The notes below the pieces were generated by a model, which was not told the origin of the DNA, did not search any database, and saw only the letters and a list, made by a program, of their open reading frames with translations. Source: Streptomyces sp. MH60 (GTDB taxonomy: Bacteria; Actinomycetota; Actinomycetes; Streptomycetales; Streptomycetaceae). Taken from it: DNA of 64,000 nt. The stretch covers positions 50,285 to 114,284 of the forward strand of contig NZ_MULI01000018.1 of NCBI RefSeq assembly GCF_002939385.1. The letters run 5' to 3'. Below, piece after piece: positions 44,479-52,550 of this stretch. The translations under genes and the position numbers were made by a program. Positions within the stretch are counted from its first letter, which is position 1; each line of letters opens with the position of its first letter.

Positions 44479-45978
44479 TCAGGCGCCCGCTCGCGTCCGT
44501 CCCCGGACCACCAGCCGCTTCACCAGTGGCCAGGTCAGCAGCAGCACGATCACCGCGTACACCGTCACCGAGAACGGCGTGTTGACCAGACCCGACACGC
44601 TGCCGTCGCTGATCTGCAGGGCACGGCGCAGCTGCTGCTCGGCGTTCGGGCCGAGGATGACACCGATCACGGCGGGCAGGATGGGCAGCCCGTAGCGCCG
44701 CATGCCGAACCCGATCAGACCGATGACCAGCAGGATCACCAGGTCGACCACCTCACCGCCGACCGCGTACGCGCCGACCGCCGCGAAGAACATGATCCCC
44801 GCGTACAGGTACGGCCGCGGGATCCGCAGCAGCTTGGCCCACACCGGCGCCAGCGGCAGGTTCAGGGCGAGCAGCAGCACCATGCCGACGAAGAGGGAGG
44901 CGATCAGACCCCACACCAGCTCGGGCTCGCGTTCGAAGAGCAGCGGTCCGGGCTGGATGCCGTACTGCTGGAAGGCGGCCAGCATGACCGCGGCGACCGC
45001 GGTGGTCGGCAGGCCGAGCGTCAGCATGGACACCAGCGTGCCCGCCGCCGAGGCCGACGCCGCCGACTCCGGTCCCGCCACGCCCTCGATGGCGCCCTTG
45101 CCCCACTCGTCCTTGTGCTTGGACAGCCGCTTCTCCGTGACGTACGACAGGAAGGTGGGGATCTCCGCGCCGCCCGCCGGGATCGCGCCGAACGGGAAGC
45201 CGATGAACGGGCCGCGCACCCAGGACTTCCAGGTGCGCTTCACATCGGCGCGGCCGAGCCAGGGACGGCCCACCGGGATCGGTTCGGCCGCCCCGCGCCG
45301 CAGGTGGGCCGCCACCCACAGCGCCTCGCCGATCGCGAACAGACCGACCGCCACGATCACCACGTCCACGCCGTCGGCGAGTTGCAGCGAGCCGAAGGTC
45401 AGCCGCTGCTGGCCCGTCATCTGGTCCAGGCCCACCAGGCCGATCGTCAGACCGATCAGCAGCGAGGCCAGGCCCCTGATCCGCGACGAGCCCAGCACCG
45501 ACGTCACGGCGATGAACGCCAGCACCATGATGGCGAAGTAGTCCGGCGCACCGATGTCCACCGCAAGGTCGGCGACCGTCGGCGCGAGCGCCACCAGCAG
45601 GACCGTGCCGATCATGCCGCCCGCGAAGTGACCGATGGCCGCGGCCGCCAGCGCCTGTGCGCCGCGCCCCGCCTTGGCCATGGGGTTGCCCTCCATGGCC
45701 GCGACCACGGCGGCGCTCTCGCCGGGGGTGTTGAGCAGGATGGAGGTGGTCGAACCGCCGAACATCGCGCCGTAGTAGATGCCCGCGAACATGATGAACG
45801 CCGCGACCGGGTCCAGCCCGTACGTGACCGGCAGCAGCAGCGCCACCGCCATCGCCGGACCGATGCCGGGCAGCACGCCGATGGCCGTGCCGAGCAGCAC
45901 ACCGAGGGCGGCCCACAGCAGGTTGAGCGGGGTCAGGGCCGTGCCGAACCCGTCCATGAGGGAGTTGAGGGCGTTCAT
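44479..45978 (-). CDS. tctA: Tripartite tricarboxylate transporter, large permease TctA
   Basis: The 499-residue membrane protein has the TctA pattern: [36 protein letters not shown], then [24 protein letters not shown] and, mid-protein, [24 protein letters not shown]. About 12 membrane spans. It is the main membrane subunit that moves tricarboxylates such as citrate driven by Na+ or H+. ATG 45978 begins the gene right after the end of tctB, one base apart. The operon order tctC-tctB-tctA on the minus strand is normal. Confidence 0.95.
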   Translation of the reverse strand: MNALNSLMDGFGTALTPLNLLWAALGVLLGTAIGVLPGIGPAMAVALLLPVTYGLDPVAAFIMFAGIYYGAMFGGSTTSILLNTPGESAAVVAAMEGNPMAKAGRGAQALAAAAIGHFAGGMIGTVLLVALAPTVADLAVDIGAPDYFAIMVLAFIAVTSVLGSSRIRGLASLLIGLTIGLVGLDQMTGQQRLTFGSLQLADGVDVVIVAVGLFAIGEALWVAAHLRRGAAEPIPVGRPWLGRADVKRTWKSWVRGPFIGFPFGAIPAGGAEIPTFLSYVTEKRLSKHKDEWGKGAIEGVAGPESAASASAAGTLVSMLTLGLPTTAVAAVMLAAFQQYGIQPGPLLFEREPELVWGLIASLFVGMVLLLALNLPLAPVWAKLLRIPRPYLYAGIMFFAAVGAYAVGGEVVDLVILLVIGLIGFGMRRYGLPILPAVIGVILGPNAEQQLRRALQISDGSVSGLVNTPFSVTVYAVIVLLLTWPLVKRLVVRGRTRAGA

Positions 45979-45979
45979 G

Positions 45980-46525
45980 TCAGAGCACTCCCATCAGCGG
46001 ACCACCGGGCAGCGGCACGCCGAGCAGCTTGTCGAAGACGACGTAGGTGATCAGGGACAGCACCGCGGCGATCAGCGGATCGCGGTCCACGCGGCGGCTG
46101 CCGAGCGCGAAGGCGGCGCCCCAGAAGAGCAGCGCCCCGGCGACGGGGAAGCCGGCCGGCTCGATCAGGGCGGCCGCGCCGAGGAAGATCCCGGACAGCA
46201 GCAGCACCGTGCGCCAGTCGGCCGGTTCGGACAGGTCGATGTCCTCGCCGCCCTCGGCCTCGCCCCGGCCGCCGCGCAGCACGTCGACGGCGAGCAGGGC
46301 GGCGATCACCAGCAGACCGATGCCGACCACGACCGGCACGGTCTTGGGTCCGACCGGGCCGCGCTGGGTGATGTCGACGTCCATGGTGAGCGCGTCGGTC
46401 AGGACGAGCACGCCGAGCGCCAGCAGCAGGGCGCACACGCCCAGTTCGGAGTGCTCGCGCAGCCACGAGCGCCGGCCGGCGGCCGCGGTCCCGCGGTTCT
46501 CGGGGAGTTCGGTCGGCGTCGTCAC
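45980..46525 (-). CDS. tctB: Tripartite tricarboxylate transporter, small permease TctB
   Basis: The 181-residue protein has four predicted membrane spans ([73 protein letters not shown]), as expected for TctB. It starts with GTG 46525, which overlaps the TctC stop (GTGA), and is followed by TctA. The [14 protein letters not shown] segment is a typical TctB motif. It forms the membrane complex with TctA. Confidence 0.92.
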   Translation of the reverse strand: MTTPTELPENRGTAAAGRRSWLREHSELGVCALLLALGVLVLTDALTMDVDITQRGPVGPKTVPVVVGIGLLVIAALLAVDVLRGGRGEAEGGEDIDLSEPADWRTVLLLSGIFLGAAALIEPAGFPVAGALLFWGAAFALGSRRVDRDPLIAAVLSLITYVVFDKLLGVPLPGGPLMGVL

Positions 46526-47508
46526 AGTCCCAGCTCCTTCAGCACCGACACCACACGCTTGTCCTGCGCGTCCAGGAAGTCACCGAACTCGTCACCGGTC
46601 AGGAACGCGTCGTCCCAGCCGTTCTGGTCCATGGACTTCTTCCACTCGGGCGAGTCGTGCAGTTCCTCGAACAGGCGGATCAGCTTGGCGCGCTGCGCCT
46701 CGGACAGACCGGGCGGGGCGACGATGCCGCGCCAGTTGGTGAAGTCCACGTCGTAGCCGGACTCCTTGAGGGTGGGCGCGTCCTTGAGGTCGTCCACCCG
46801 CTCGGGACCGGTCACCGCGAGCACCCTCAGCTCGCCGGCCTTGATCTGGTCCAGGTACTCGCCGACGCCGGAGACCCCGAAGCCGACCTTGTTGCCGAGG
46901 ATGGAGGCCAGCAGCTCGCCGCCGCCGTCGAAGGGGATGTAGTTGACCGACTTCGGCTGGATCCCGGCGGCCTGCGCCATCAGCATCGGTGCGAGGTGGT
47001 CGGGCCCGCCCGGCGACGAACCGCCGCCCACCGGTATCTTCCCCGGGTCCTCCTTCCAGGCGCCGATCAGCTCGTCGATCGTCTTGTACGGCGAGTCCTT
47101 GGCGACCACGACGACGTCCTGCTCCTCGGTGAGCCGCGCGATCGGCGTGGCGTCGGCGAGGGTCTTGGGCGCGTGGTTGGAGCGGGCGGCGCCCACGACG
47201 CCGAGGCCCATGGACATGGCGAGCTTGCCGTTGCCGTGCTCGCTCACCAGCCGGCTCAGGCCCACGGTGCCGCCCGCGCCGGGCAGGTTGAACACCTCGA
47301 TGTTGTGCGTGAGCCCGGCGTCCTCGGCGTTCTTCGCGGCCGTGCGGGCGGTGATGTCGTAGCCGCCGCCGGGCGTGTTGGGGACCATGAAGCGCAGGCC
47401 CGGAATCTGGGTGCCGGAGTCCGAGTCGTTGCCTGAGGAGAGCAACGGCGGTCCCGCCAGCACGAGCACGGCGGCCCCGAGCAGGGCAAGGGGGGTGCGC
47501 AGGCGCAC
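46522..47508 (-). CDS. tctC: Tripartite tricarboxylate transporter, solute-binding protein TctC
   Basis: The 328-residue secreted binding protein starts with a signal segment (VRLRTPLALLGAAVLVLAG), and is followed by the Bug/TctC fold: FMVPNTPGGGYDITARTAA, FNLPGAGGTVGLSRLVSEHG and KIPVGGGSSPGGPDHLAPM. GTG 47508 is chosen because AGGTGG lies eight bases upstream; GTG 47517 and GTG 47577 are longer alternatives. It binds a tricarboxylate (for example citrate) outside the membrane and delivers it to TctAB. Its gene is divergent from the sensor-kinase gene. Confidence 0.93.
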   Translation of the reverse strand: MRLRTPLALLGAAVLVLAGPPLLSSGNDSDSGTQIPGLRFMVPNTPGGGYDITARTAAKNAEDAGLTHNIEVFNLPGAGGTVGLSRLVSEHGNGKLAMSMGLGVVGAARSNHAPKTLADATPIARLTEEQDVVVVAKDSPYKTIDELIGAWKEDPGKIPVGGGSSPGGPDHLAPMLMAQAAGIQPKSVNYIPFDGGGELLASILGNKVGFGVSGVGEYLDQIKAGELRVLAVTGPERVDDLKDAPTLKESGYDVDFTNWRGIVAPPGLSEAQRAKLIRLFEELHDSPEWKKSMDQNGWDDAFLTGDEFGDFLDAQDKRVVSVLKELGL

Positions 47509-47630
47509 GTATGACACCACCTGTCGGTTGGGTAGAGGGGTACGGGGAGCCCTGTGGGGGAGGGTGACGTGGGCCACATGGTGCCCGCGTGCCCGCCGCC
47601 TGTCTTCCTTGCGGAACCAAGGGAGGTTGT

Positions 47631-47691
47631 GTTCATTGCGGTCGCCGCGGCCGCGGCATCAACATCGCCGTCGGATCGCCGGTTCATTGCG
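47631..47691. promoter_or_regulatory. Direct repeats GTTCATTGCG in tctC-kinase intergenic region
   Basis: GTTCATTGCG occurs at 47631-47640 and at 47682-47691, 51 bases apart (close to five helix turns), in the 274-base divergent intergenic region. They are candidate binding sites for the CitB-type response regulator encoded downstream of the kinase. Confidence 0.5.
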
Positions 47692-47782
47692 AAGCAGGCA
47701 CATCCCTTTCCCTCGCCGCAGGTGGGCGCCATGATGGCGACTCGGCACCCCCGCCCCTCCATGAGCCCAGAACGAGTCCGCC

Positions 47783-49429
47783 GTGGCCCCCACCTTCCGC
47801 CGTCAGACCCTCGCGGGCGAGATGCTGGTCCTCCAGCTCGCCATCGTCGTGGTGGTCCTGCTCGCGGTGGCCGCCGTCTCGCTCGCCCAGTCCAAGGCCA
47901 CCTTCAACCGCGTCGAAGGCCGCCGGGTCACCGCGCTGGCCGAGCAGCTGGCCGCCACGCCGCTGGTCCGCAGCCAGCTGCTGCGCCCGGTGCCGCAGGA
48001 GGCCCTCGCCCCGCTGGTCAACTCCACGCAGACCCAGTCCGGGGTCACCTCCGTCACGGTGGCCGACGCCGACGGCCGCGTCGTCAGCTCCACCGACCCC
48101 ACGCTGATCGGCGCCCGGCTGCCGCGCGGCGAGGGCGCCGGTGTGTCGAGCGGCTGGTCGGGGCCGCTGACCGTGCAGGGCAGCCGGGAACTGGTCGCCC
48201 AGGTCCCGGTGCTCGGTGCCACCCGGCAGACCCTCGGCCGCCACCTCGGCACGGTGATGGTCGGTGAGGCCGACCCGACGGTGTGGCAGCGCCTCAGCGG
48301 TGCCTCCTCCTACCTCCTGGCCTACCTCGGCATCGCCAGCGGCCTCGGCGTGGCCGGCTCCTGGCTGCTGGCCCGGCGCGTCAAGCGGCAGACCCTCGGC
48401 CTGGAGCCGCGCGAGATCGCCGGCCTCGCCGAGCACCGGGAGGCCATGCTGTACGGCATCGCCGAGGGCGTCGTCGCCCTCGATCCGCAGCACCGGCTCA
48501 CCCTGGTCAACGAGGTGGGCCGGCGCCTGCTCGACCTGCCCGCCGACTGCGTGGGCCAGAGCCTGGACGGCCTCGGCATCGACGGCCGGCTGCGCGACGT
48601 CCTCGCCGGCGTCACCTCCGAAACGGCCGAGCCGCGTGACGAGGTCGTCGTCCGCCACGGCCGGGTCCTGGTCATGAACCGCATGACCGTCACCAAGGAC
48701 GGCCGCCCGTTCGGCTCGGTCACCACCCTGCGCGACCGTACCGAACTGGCCCGCCTGGAGCGGGAGATCGGCTCCTTCCGCAGCACCTCCGAGCTGCTGC
48801 GCGCCCAGGCCCACGAGTTCGCCAACCAGCTGCACACCATCTCCGGGCTCATCCAGATCGGTGAGCAGGACGAGGTGGTGCGCTACATCCGCGGGCTCAA
48901 CCAGCGCCGCCAGTCCCTGGACGTCACCCTCAGCCGCCGGGTCCGGGACACCGCCGTGGCCGCGCTGATCACGGCGAAGTCCTCCCTCGCGGCCGAGCGC
49001 AGGGTCGCCCTGCGCGTCTCGGACCGTACGGCGCTGGACCGGCTGGAGCCGGCCGACGCCGCCGACGTGGCGACCGTGGTCGGCAACCTCGTCGACAACG
49101 CCGTGGACGCCGCCGCGGCCCTGGACGGCGCACACGAGGCCTGGGTCGAGGTCGAGCTGCGGCAGGACGCCGCCAGCGTCGAGATCGTGGTCCGCGACTC
49201 CGGCCCCGGCGTGGCGCCCGAACTGGCCCGGGAGGTCTTCTCGCACGGCTTCACCACCAAGGCCGCCCGGCAGGGCGAGCGGGGCATCGGCCTGGCGCTG
49301 ACCCGGCTGGTCTGCGAACGTCACGGCGGTGAGATCTCGGTGACCAACACCCCCGAGGGTGCCATGTTCACCGCACGCATGACCGTCAGCCACCTCGCCG
49401 ACGCGGTGGCGGAAGGAGCAGCACCATGA
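47783..49429 (+). CDS. CitA/DcuS-type sensor histidine kinase
   Basis: The 548-residue kinase has a first membrane span (LVLQLAIVVVVLLAVAAVSLA, about 16-36), an extracytoplasmic PAS-like domain (LVNSTQTQSGVTSVTVADADGRVVSSTDP), a second span (SYLLAYLGIASGLGVAGSWLL, about 177-197), an internal PAS, and the DHp/ATPase domains. The phosphorylated His is His344 in RAQAHEFANQLHTISGLI, and the N box is VVGNLVDNAVDAAAAL. This is the citrate/C4-dicarboxylate sensor layout. GTG 47783 is the start; the ATGA overlap (49426-49429) joins it to the response regulator. It probably senses the substrate of the tctCBA transporter. Confidence 0.93.
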   Translation: MAPTFRRQTLAGEMLVLQLAIVVVVLLAVAAVSLAQSKATFNRVEGRRVTALAEQLAATPLVRSQLLRPVPQEALAPLVNSTQTQSGVTSVTVADADGRVVSSTDPTLIGARLPRGEGAGVSSGWSGPLTVQGSRELVAQVPVLGATRQTLGRHLGTVMVGEADPTVWQRLSGASSYLLAYLGIASGLGVAGSWLLARRVKRQTLGLEPREIAGLAEHREAMLYGIAEGVVALDPQHRLTLVNEVGRRLLDLPADCVGQSLDGLGIDGRLRDVLAGVTSETAEPRDEVVVRHGRVLVMNRMTVTKDGRPFGSVTTLRDRTELARLEREIGSFRSTSELLRAQAHEFANQLHTISGLIQIGEQDEVVRYIRGLNQRRQSLDVTLSRRVRDTAVAALITAKSSLAAERRVALRVSDRTALDRLEPADAADVATVVGNLVDNAVDAAAALDGAHEAWVEVELRQDAASVEIVVRDSGPGVAPELAREVFSHGFTTKAARQGERGIGLALTRLVCERHGGEISVTNTPEGAMFTARMTVSHLADAVAEGAAP

Positions 49430-50208
49430 CGGCTACGAGCGGCACGTCCGACGCGACCGCCGCGAACCCGGAGACGCCACGGGCCGCCGCGCCGATCGGC
49501 GTGCTCGTGGTCGACGACGACTTCATGGTGGCCCGCGTCCACCGCGCGTTCGTCGAACGGGTCGAGCCCTTCCGGGTCGTCGGCGTCGCCGGGACCGGGG
49601 AGCAGGCGCTGGCCGCCGTCGCGGAACTCCGCCCCGACCTGGTCCTGCTCGACCTGTACCTGCCGGACGTCTTCGGCCTCGACGTCATCCCACGGCTGCG
49701 CGCCGCGGGCCACGACTGCGACGTCATGGTCATCAGCGCGGCCCGGGAGGCGGACGCGGTGCGCGGCGCCGTGCGGCACGGCGTGGTCGACTACCTCCTC
49801 AAACCGTTCGAGTTCGAGGACCTGCGGGTCCGGCTGGAGCGCTACGCCGTTCAGCGGGGCCGGCTGCTGGGCACGGTGGTGCGCAGCCAGGCCGACGTCG
49901 ACCGGGTACTGGCCGGGGCCGCGGCACAGGCCGCGCCGGCCCCCGCGCTGCCCAAGGGGATGAGTGTGGAGACCGCCGGACTCGTCGAGCGGGCCCTCCG
50001 CGGGGCCGACGGCACCCTGTCCGCGAGCGAGTGCGCGGCGCTGACCGGCATCTCCCGGGTCAGCGCCCGCCGCTACCTGGAGTACTTCCACACCGTGGGC
50101 AGTGCGGAGGTCTCCCTGCGCTACGGGGTGGCCGGACGCCCCGAGCGCCGCTACCGCTTCCGGGGCGCGGTCACCGGCCCGGCGCTCCGGCCCGCAGGCC
50201 GTCCATGA
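49426..50208 (+). CDS. CitB-type response regulator
   Basis: The 260-residue regulator has a receiver domain (VLVVDDDFMVARVHRAFVE; phosphorylated Asp76 in DLVLLDLYLPDVFG; Lys in DYLLKPFEFED) and a C-terminal helix-turn-helix (GTLSASECAALTGISRVSARRYLEYFHTVG) of the CitB family. It likely binds the divergent tctC/kinase intergenic region (direct repeats at 47631-47691) and activates tctCBA. Its 3' end overlaps the convergent TetR gene by 38 bases. Confidence 0.93.
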   Translation: MTATSGTSDATAANPETPRAAAPIGVLVVDDDFMVARVHRAFVERVEPFRVVGVAGTGEQALAAVAELRPDLVLLDLYLPDVFGLDVIPRLRAAGHDCDVMVISAAREADAVRGAVRHGVVDYLLKPFEFEDLRVRLERYAVQRGRLLGTVVRSQADVDRVLAGAAAQAAPAPALPKGMSVETAGLVERALRGADGTLSASECAALTGISRVSARRYLEYFHTVGSAEVSLRYGVAGRPERRYRFRGAVTGPALRPAGRP

Positions 50209-50761
50209 CGAAGTCCAGGAACCGGGTGACTCGCGGCTGCCAGTTCTCCCCGGGGTCGATCAGCCACAGACCGCCGAGGACGAGGAAGAAGTCGTCCCCG
50301 GTCAGTCCGGGCCGGATCGTGCCGGCCTCGTCGTTGGCCCGGAGCAGGAGTTCGGCCGCCTCCTCCAGCGGGGTGGGGCGCGGCTTCTCGGGGGCCCCGG
50401 GTGCGCTGGTGACCAGCCGGATCGCGTCCGCCAGACCCGCCTTGGTCATGGCGAACTCGGCCAGGCGGTCCATCCACTCGCGCAGGGCCCGGTCGGGTTC
50501 CCGGGTGGCCAGCATCTCGGGCGCGGCCTCGGCCACCTGCTGCATCCCGTAGCGGTAGATCTCCAGGACGAGTGCCTCGCGGTTCGGGAAATTGCGGTAG
50601 AAGGTGCCCTGCCCGACCCCCGCCTTCTTGGCGATGGCGCTCAACGGGGCGTTCGCGCAGTGCGTCAGTTCCTCCGTGGCCACTGCCAGGATGCGCTCGC
50701 GGTTGCGCTGGGCGTCCGAGCGCAGGGGAGTGTCCGGCTTGTCCTTGTTCGACTGCGGCAC
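50171..50761 (-). CDS. TetR family transcriptional regulator
   Basis: The 196-residue protein has the TetR DNA-binding region RNRERILAVATEELTHCANAPLSAIAKKAGVGQGTFYRNFPNREALVLEIYR and a C-terminal ligand domain with FFLVLGGLWLIDPGENWQPRVTRFLDFVMDGLRAG. GTG 50761 is preceded by AAGGAGGACGA. The gene is divergent from the molybdenum hydroxylase operon and two palindromes lie between them, so it very probably represses that operon. Ligand unknown. It converges with and overlaps the response regulator gene by 38 bases. Confidence 0.92.
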   Translation of the reverse strand: MPQSNKDKPDTPLRSDAQRNRERILAVATEELTHCANAPLSAIAKKAGVGQGTFYRNFPNREALVLEIYRYGMQQVAEAAPEMLATREPDRALREWMDRLAEFAMTKAGLADAIRLVTSAPGAPEKPRPTPLEEAAELLLRANDEAGTIRPGLTGDDFFLVLGGLWLIDPGENWQPRVTRFLDFVMDGLRAGAPGR

Positions 50762-50805
50762 TCGTCCTCCTTCCGGGTTCGTGGCCGAATCCCGACCTTG
50801 CTAAG

Positions 50806-50848
50806 CGGACAGCTGTCCGTTACGTTTTCCGTGAGTGGACAGTTGTCC
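50806..50848. promoter_or_regulatory. Two TetR operator palindromes
   Basis: CGGACAGCTGTCCG (50806-50819) is a perfect 14-bp palindrome and GGACAGTTGTCC (50837-50848) is a near-identical second copy, with centres 30 bases apart. Both lie in the divergent promoter region between the TetR gene and the molybdenum hydroxylase operon. The pattern is typical of TetR operators that repress both sides. Confidence 0.75.
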
Positions 50849-50958
50849 GTTTACCCGCCCACTCTACCGGCGGAAAGCGGCCGACGGCCCCCGCCCACCC
50901 GTGAACCCACTGCCTACAGCCAGTTTTCCCGGTCACCAGACACCAAAGAAGGCTGATC

Positions 50959-51561
50959 ATGGCCCCAGCGCCCTCGTCGACGTCCAGCGCCGTCGTCCTG
51001 AACATCAACGGCGAGAAGCACCAGCTGACCGTCGACCACCGCACCACCCTGCTCGACGCCCTGCGCGAGCGCCTCGACCTCACCGGTACCAAGAAGGGCT
51101 GCGACCAGGGGCAGTGCGGCGCCTGTACCGTCCTGGTCGACGGGCGTCGCGCCGTCTCCTGTCTGAACCTCGCCGTCGCCGCCGAGGGACGCGAGATCAC
51201 CACCATCGAGGGGATGGCCGAGGGAGACCGGCTGCACCCGGTCCAGCAGGCATTCCTCGACCTCGACGGCTACCAGTGCGGCTACTGCACCCCCGGGCAG
51301 ATCTGCTCGGCGATCGCCGTCATCGAGGAGCACGCGGCCGGCTGGCCCAGCGCCGCCACCGAGGACGTGCGCCCCGAGGCCGGGCCGCCACCGCTGACGC
51401 CGGACGAGATCCGCGAACGGATGAGCGGCAACCTGTGCCGCTGCGGCGCCTACGTCTCCATCGTCCAGGCGGTCACCCGCGCCGCCGAGGCGCACGAGGC
51501 CGCGGCCCACGACGACGACCGTGCCGACCGGTCCGGGACCACCGAGGAGACGGCCGCATGA
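50959..51561 (+). CDS. paoA: Molybdenum hydroxylase, 2Fe-2S subunit (PaoA-like)
   Basis: The 200-residue protein carries two 2Fe-2S cluster motifs: the plant-type cluster in KGCDQGQCGACTVLVDG and, in the C-terminal domain, GYQCGYCTPGQICSA and GNLCRCGAYVSI. No Tat signal is seen, unlike periplasmic PaoA, so the enzyme is probably cytosolic here. It hands electrons between the molybdopterin subunit and FAD subunit. It is the first gene of a four-gene operon and its stop overlaps the next start (ATGA). Confidence 0.93.
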   Translation: MAPAPSSTSSAVVLNINGEKHQLTVDHRTTLLDALRERLDLTGTKKGCDQGQCGACTVLVDGRRAVSCLNLAVAAEGREITTIEGMAEGDRLHPVQQAFLDLDGYQCGYCTPGQICSAIAVIEEHAAGWPSAATEDVRPEAGPPPLTPDEIRERMSGNLCRCGAYVSIVQAVTRAAEAHEAAAHDDDRADRSGTTEETAA

Positions 51562-52550
51562 GGGAGTTCGCATACCAGCGCGCCGACGACGTCTCCGGCG
51601 CCGTGGCCCTGCTCGCCGCCGACCCGGACGCCCGCTTCCTCGGCGGCGGCACCAATCTCGTCGACCTGATGAAGACCGGCGTCGAGCGCCCCGCCCGGCT
51701 CGTCGACGTCCGGGAGCTCCCCCTGGACGGCATCGAGGAGACCGCGGACGGCGGCCTGCGCATCGGCGCCACCGTCACCAACAGCGACCTCGCCGCCCAC
51801 CCCGAGGTGCGCCGCCGCTACCCGGCCCTGGCACAGGCGGTCCTGGCCGGCGCCTCCGGCCAGCTGCGCAACATGGCCACCGTCGGCGGCAATCTGCTCC
51901 AGCGCACCCGCTGCGGCTACTTCACCGACCTGAGCAAGCCCTGCAACAAGCGGGCCCCGGGCAGCGGTTGCTCCGCGCTCACGGGCGAGCACCACAACCA
52001 CGCCGTCCTGGGCGCCTCCGACCACTGCGTGGCCGTCCACCCCTCCGACATGGGCGTGGCCCTCACCGCCTTCGACGCCGTCGTCGGCTACGAAACCCTC
52101 GACGGGCCGGGCCAGGTGACGCTGGCCGACTTCTACCTCCCCGTCGGGGACACCCCGCACCGCGAGACCGCTCTGCCGCCCGGCGCGCTGATCACGGGCG
52201 TCACCCTGCCGCCCGCCCCGGTCGCCGCCCGCTCCCGCTACCGCAAGGTGCGCGAGCGTGCCTCGTACGCCTTCGCGATCGGCTCGGTCGCCGCCGCGCT
52301 CGACGTCGAGGACGGCGTCGTGCGCGAGGCCCGGCTGGCCTTCGGCGCGGTCGCCTCGCGGCCCTGGCGGGCCCGCGCGGCCGAGTCCGTGCTGACCGGA
52401 GCGGCGGCCGACGGCGATACCTTCGCCGCCGCCGCGGACGCCGAACTCGCGGCCGCCAGGCCGCTGCCCGACAACGGATACAAGGTGACCCTCATGCGCA
52501 ACCTCGTGGTGGCCGTCCTGACCGAACTCGCCGAGGAGACCGCCCGATGA
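51558..52550 (+). CDS. paoB: Molybdenum hydroxylase, FAD/4Fe-4S subunit (PaoB-like)
   Basis: The 330-residue protein has the FAD-binding region FLGGGTNLVDLMKTGV and LRNMATVGGNLLQRTRCGYF, followed by Cys residues (RCGYF, PCNKR, GCSAL and DHCVA) that in PaoB hold an extra 4Fe-4S cluster. ATG 51558 overlaps the PaoA stop; the ending overlaps the start of the molybdopterin subunit. It accepts electrons via FAD and passes them to an acceptor such as oxygen or ferredoxin. Confidence 0.92.
   Translation: MREFAYQRADDVSGAVALLAADPDARFLGGGTNLVDLMKTGVERPARLVDVRELPLDGIEETADGGLRIGATVTNSDLAAHPEVRRRYPALAQAVLAGASGQLRNMATVGGNLLQRTRCGYFTDLSKPCNKRAPGSGCSALTGEHHNHAVLGASDHCVAVHPSDMGVALTAFDAVVGYETLDGPGQVTLADFYLPVGDTPHRETALPPGALITGVTLPPAPVAARSRYRKVRERASYAFAIGSVAAALDVEDGVVREARLAFGAVASRPWRARAAESVLTGAAADGDTFAAAADAELAAARPLPDNGYKVTLMRNLVVAVLTELAEETAR

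Noticed and set aside
43978..46050. 690-codon plus-strand frame
   Set aside because: Antisense to tctA and part of tctB; no recognisable domain.
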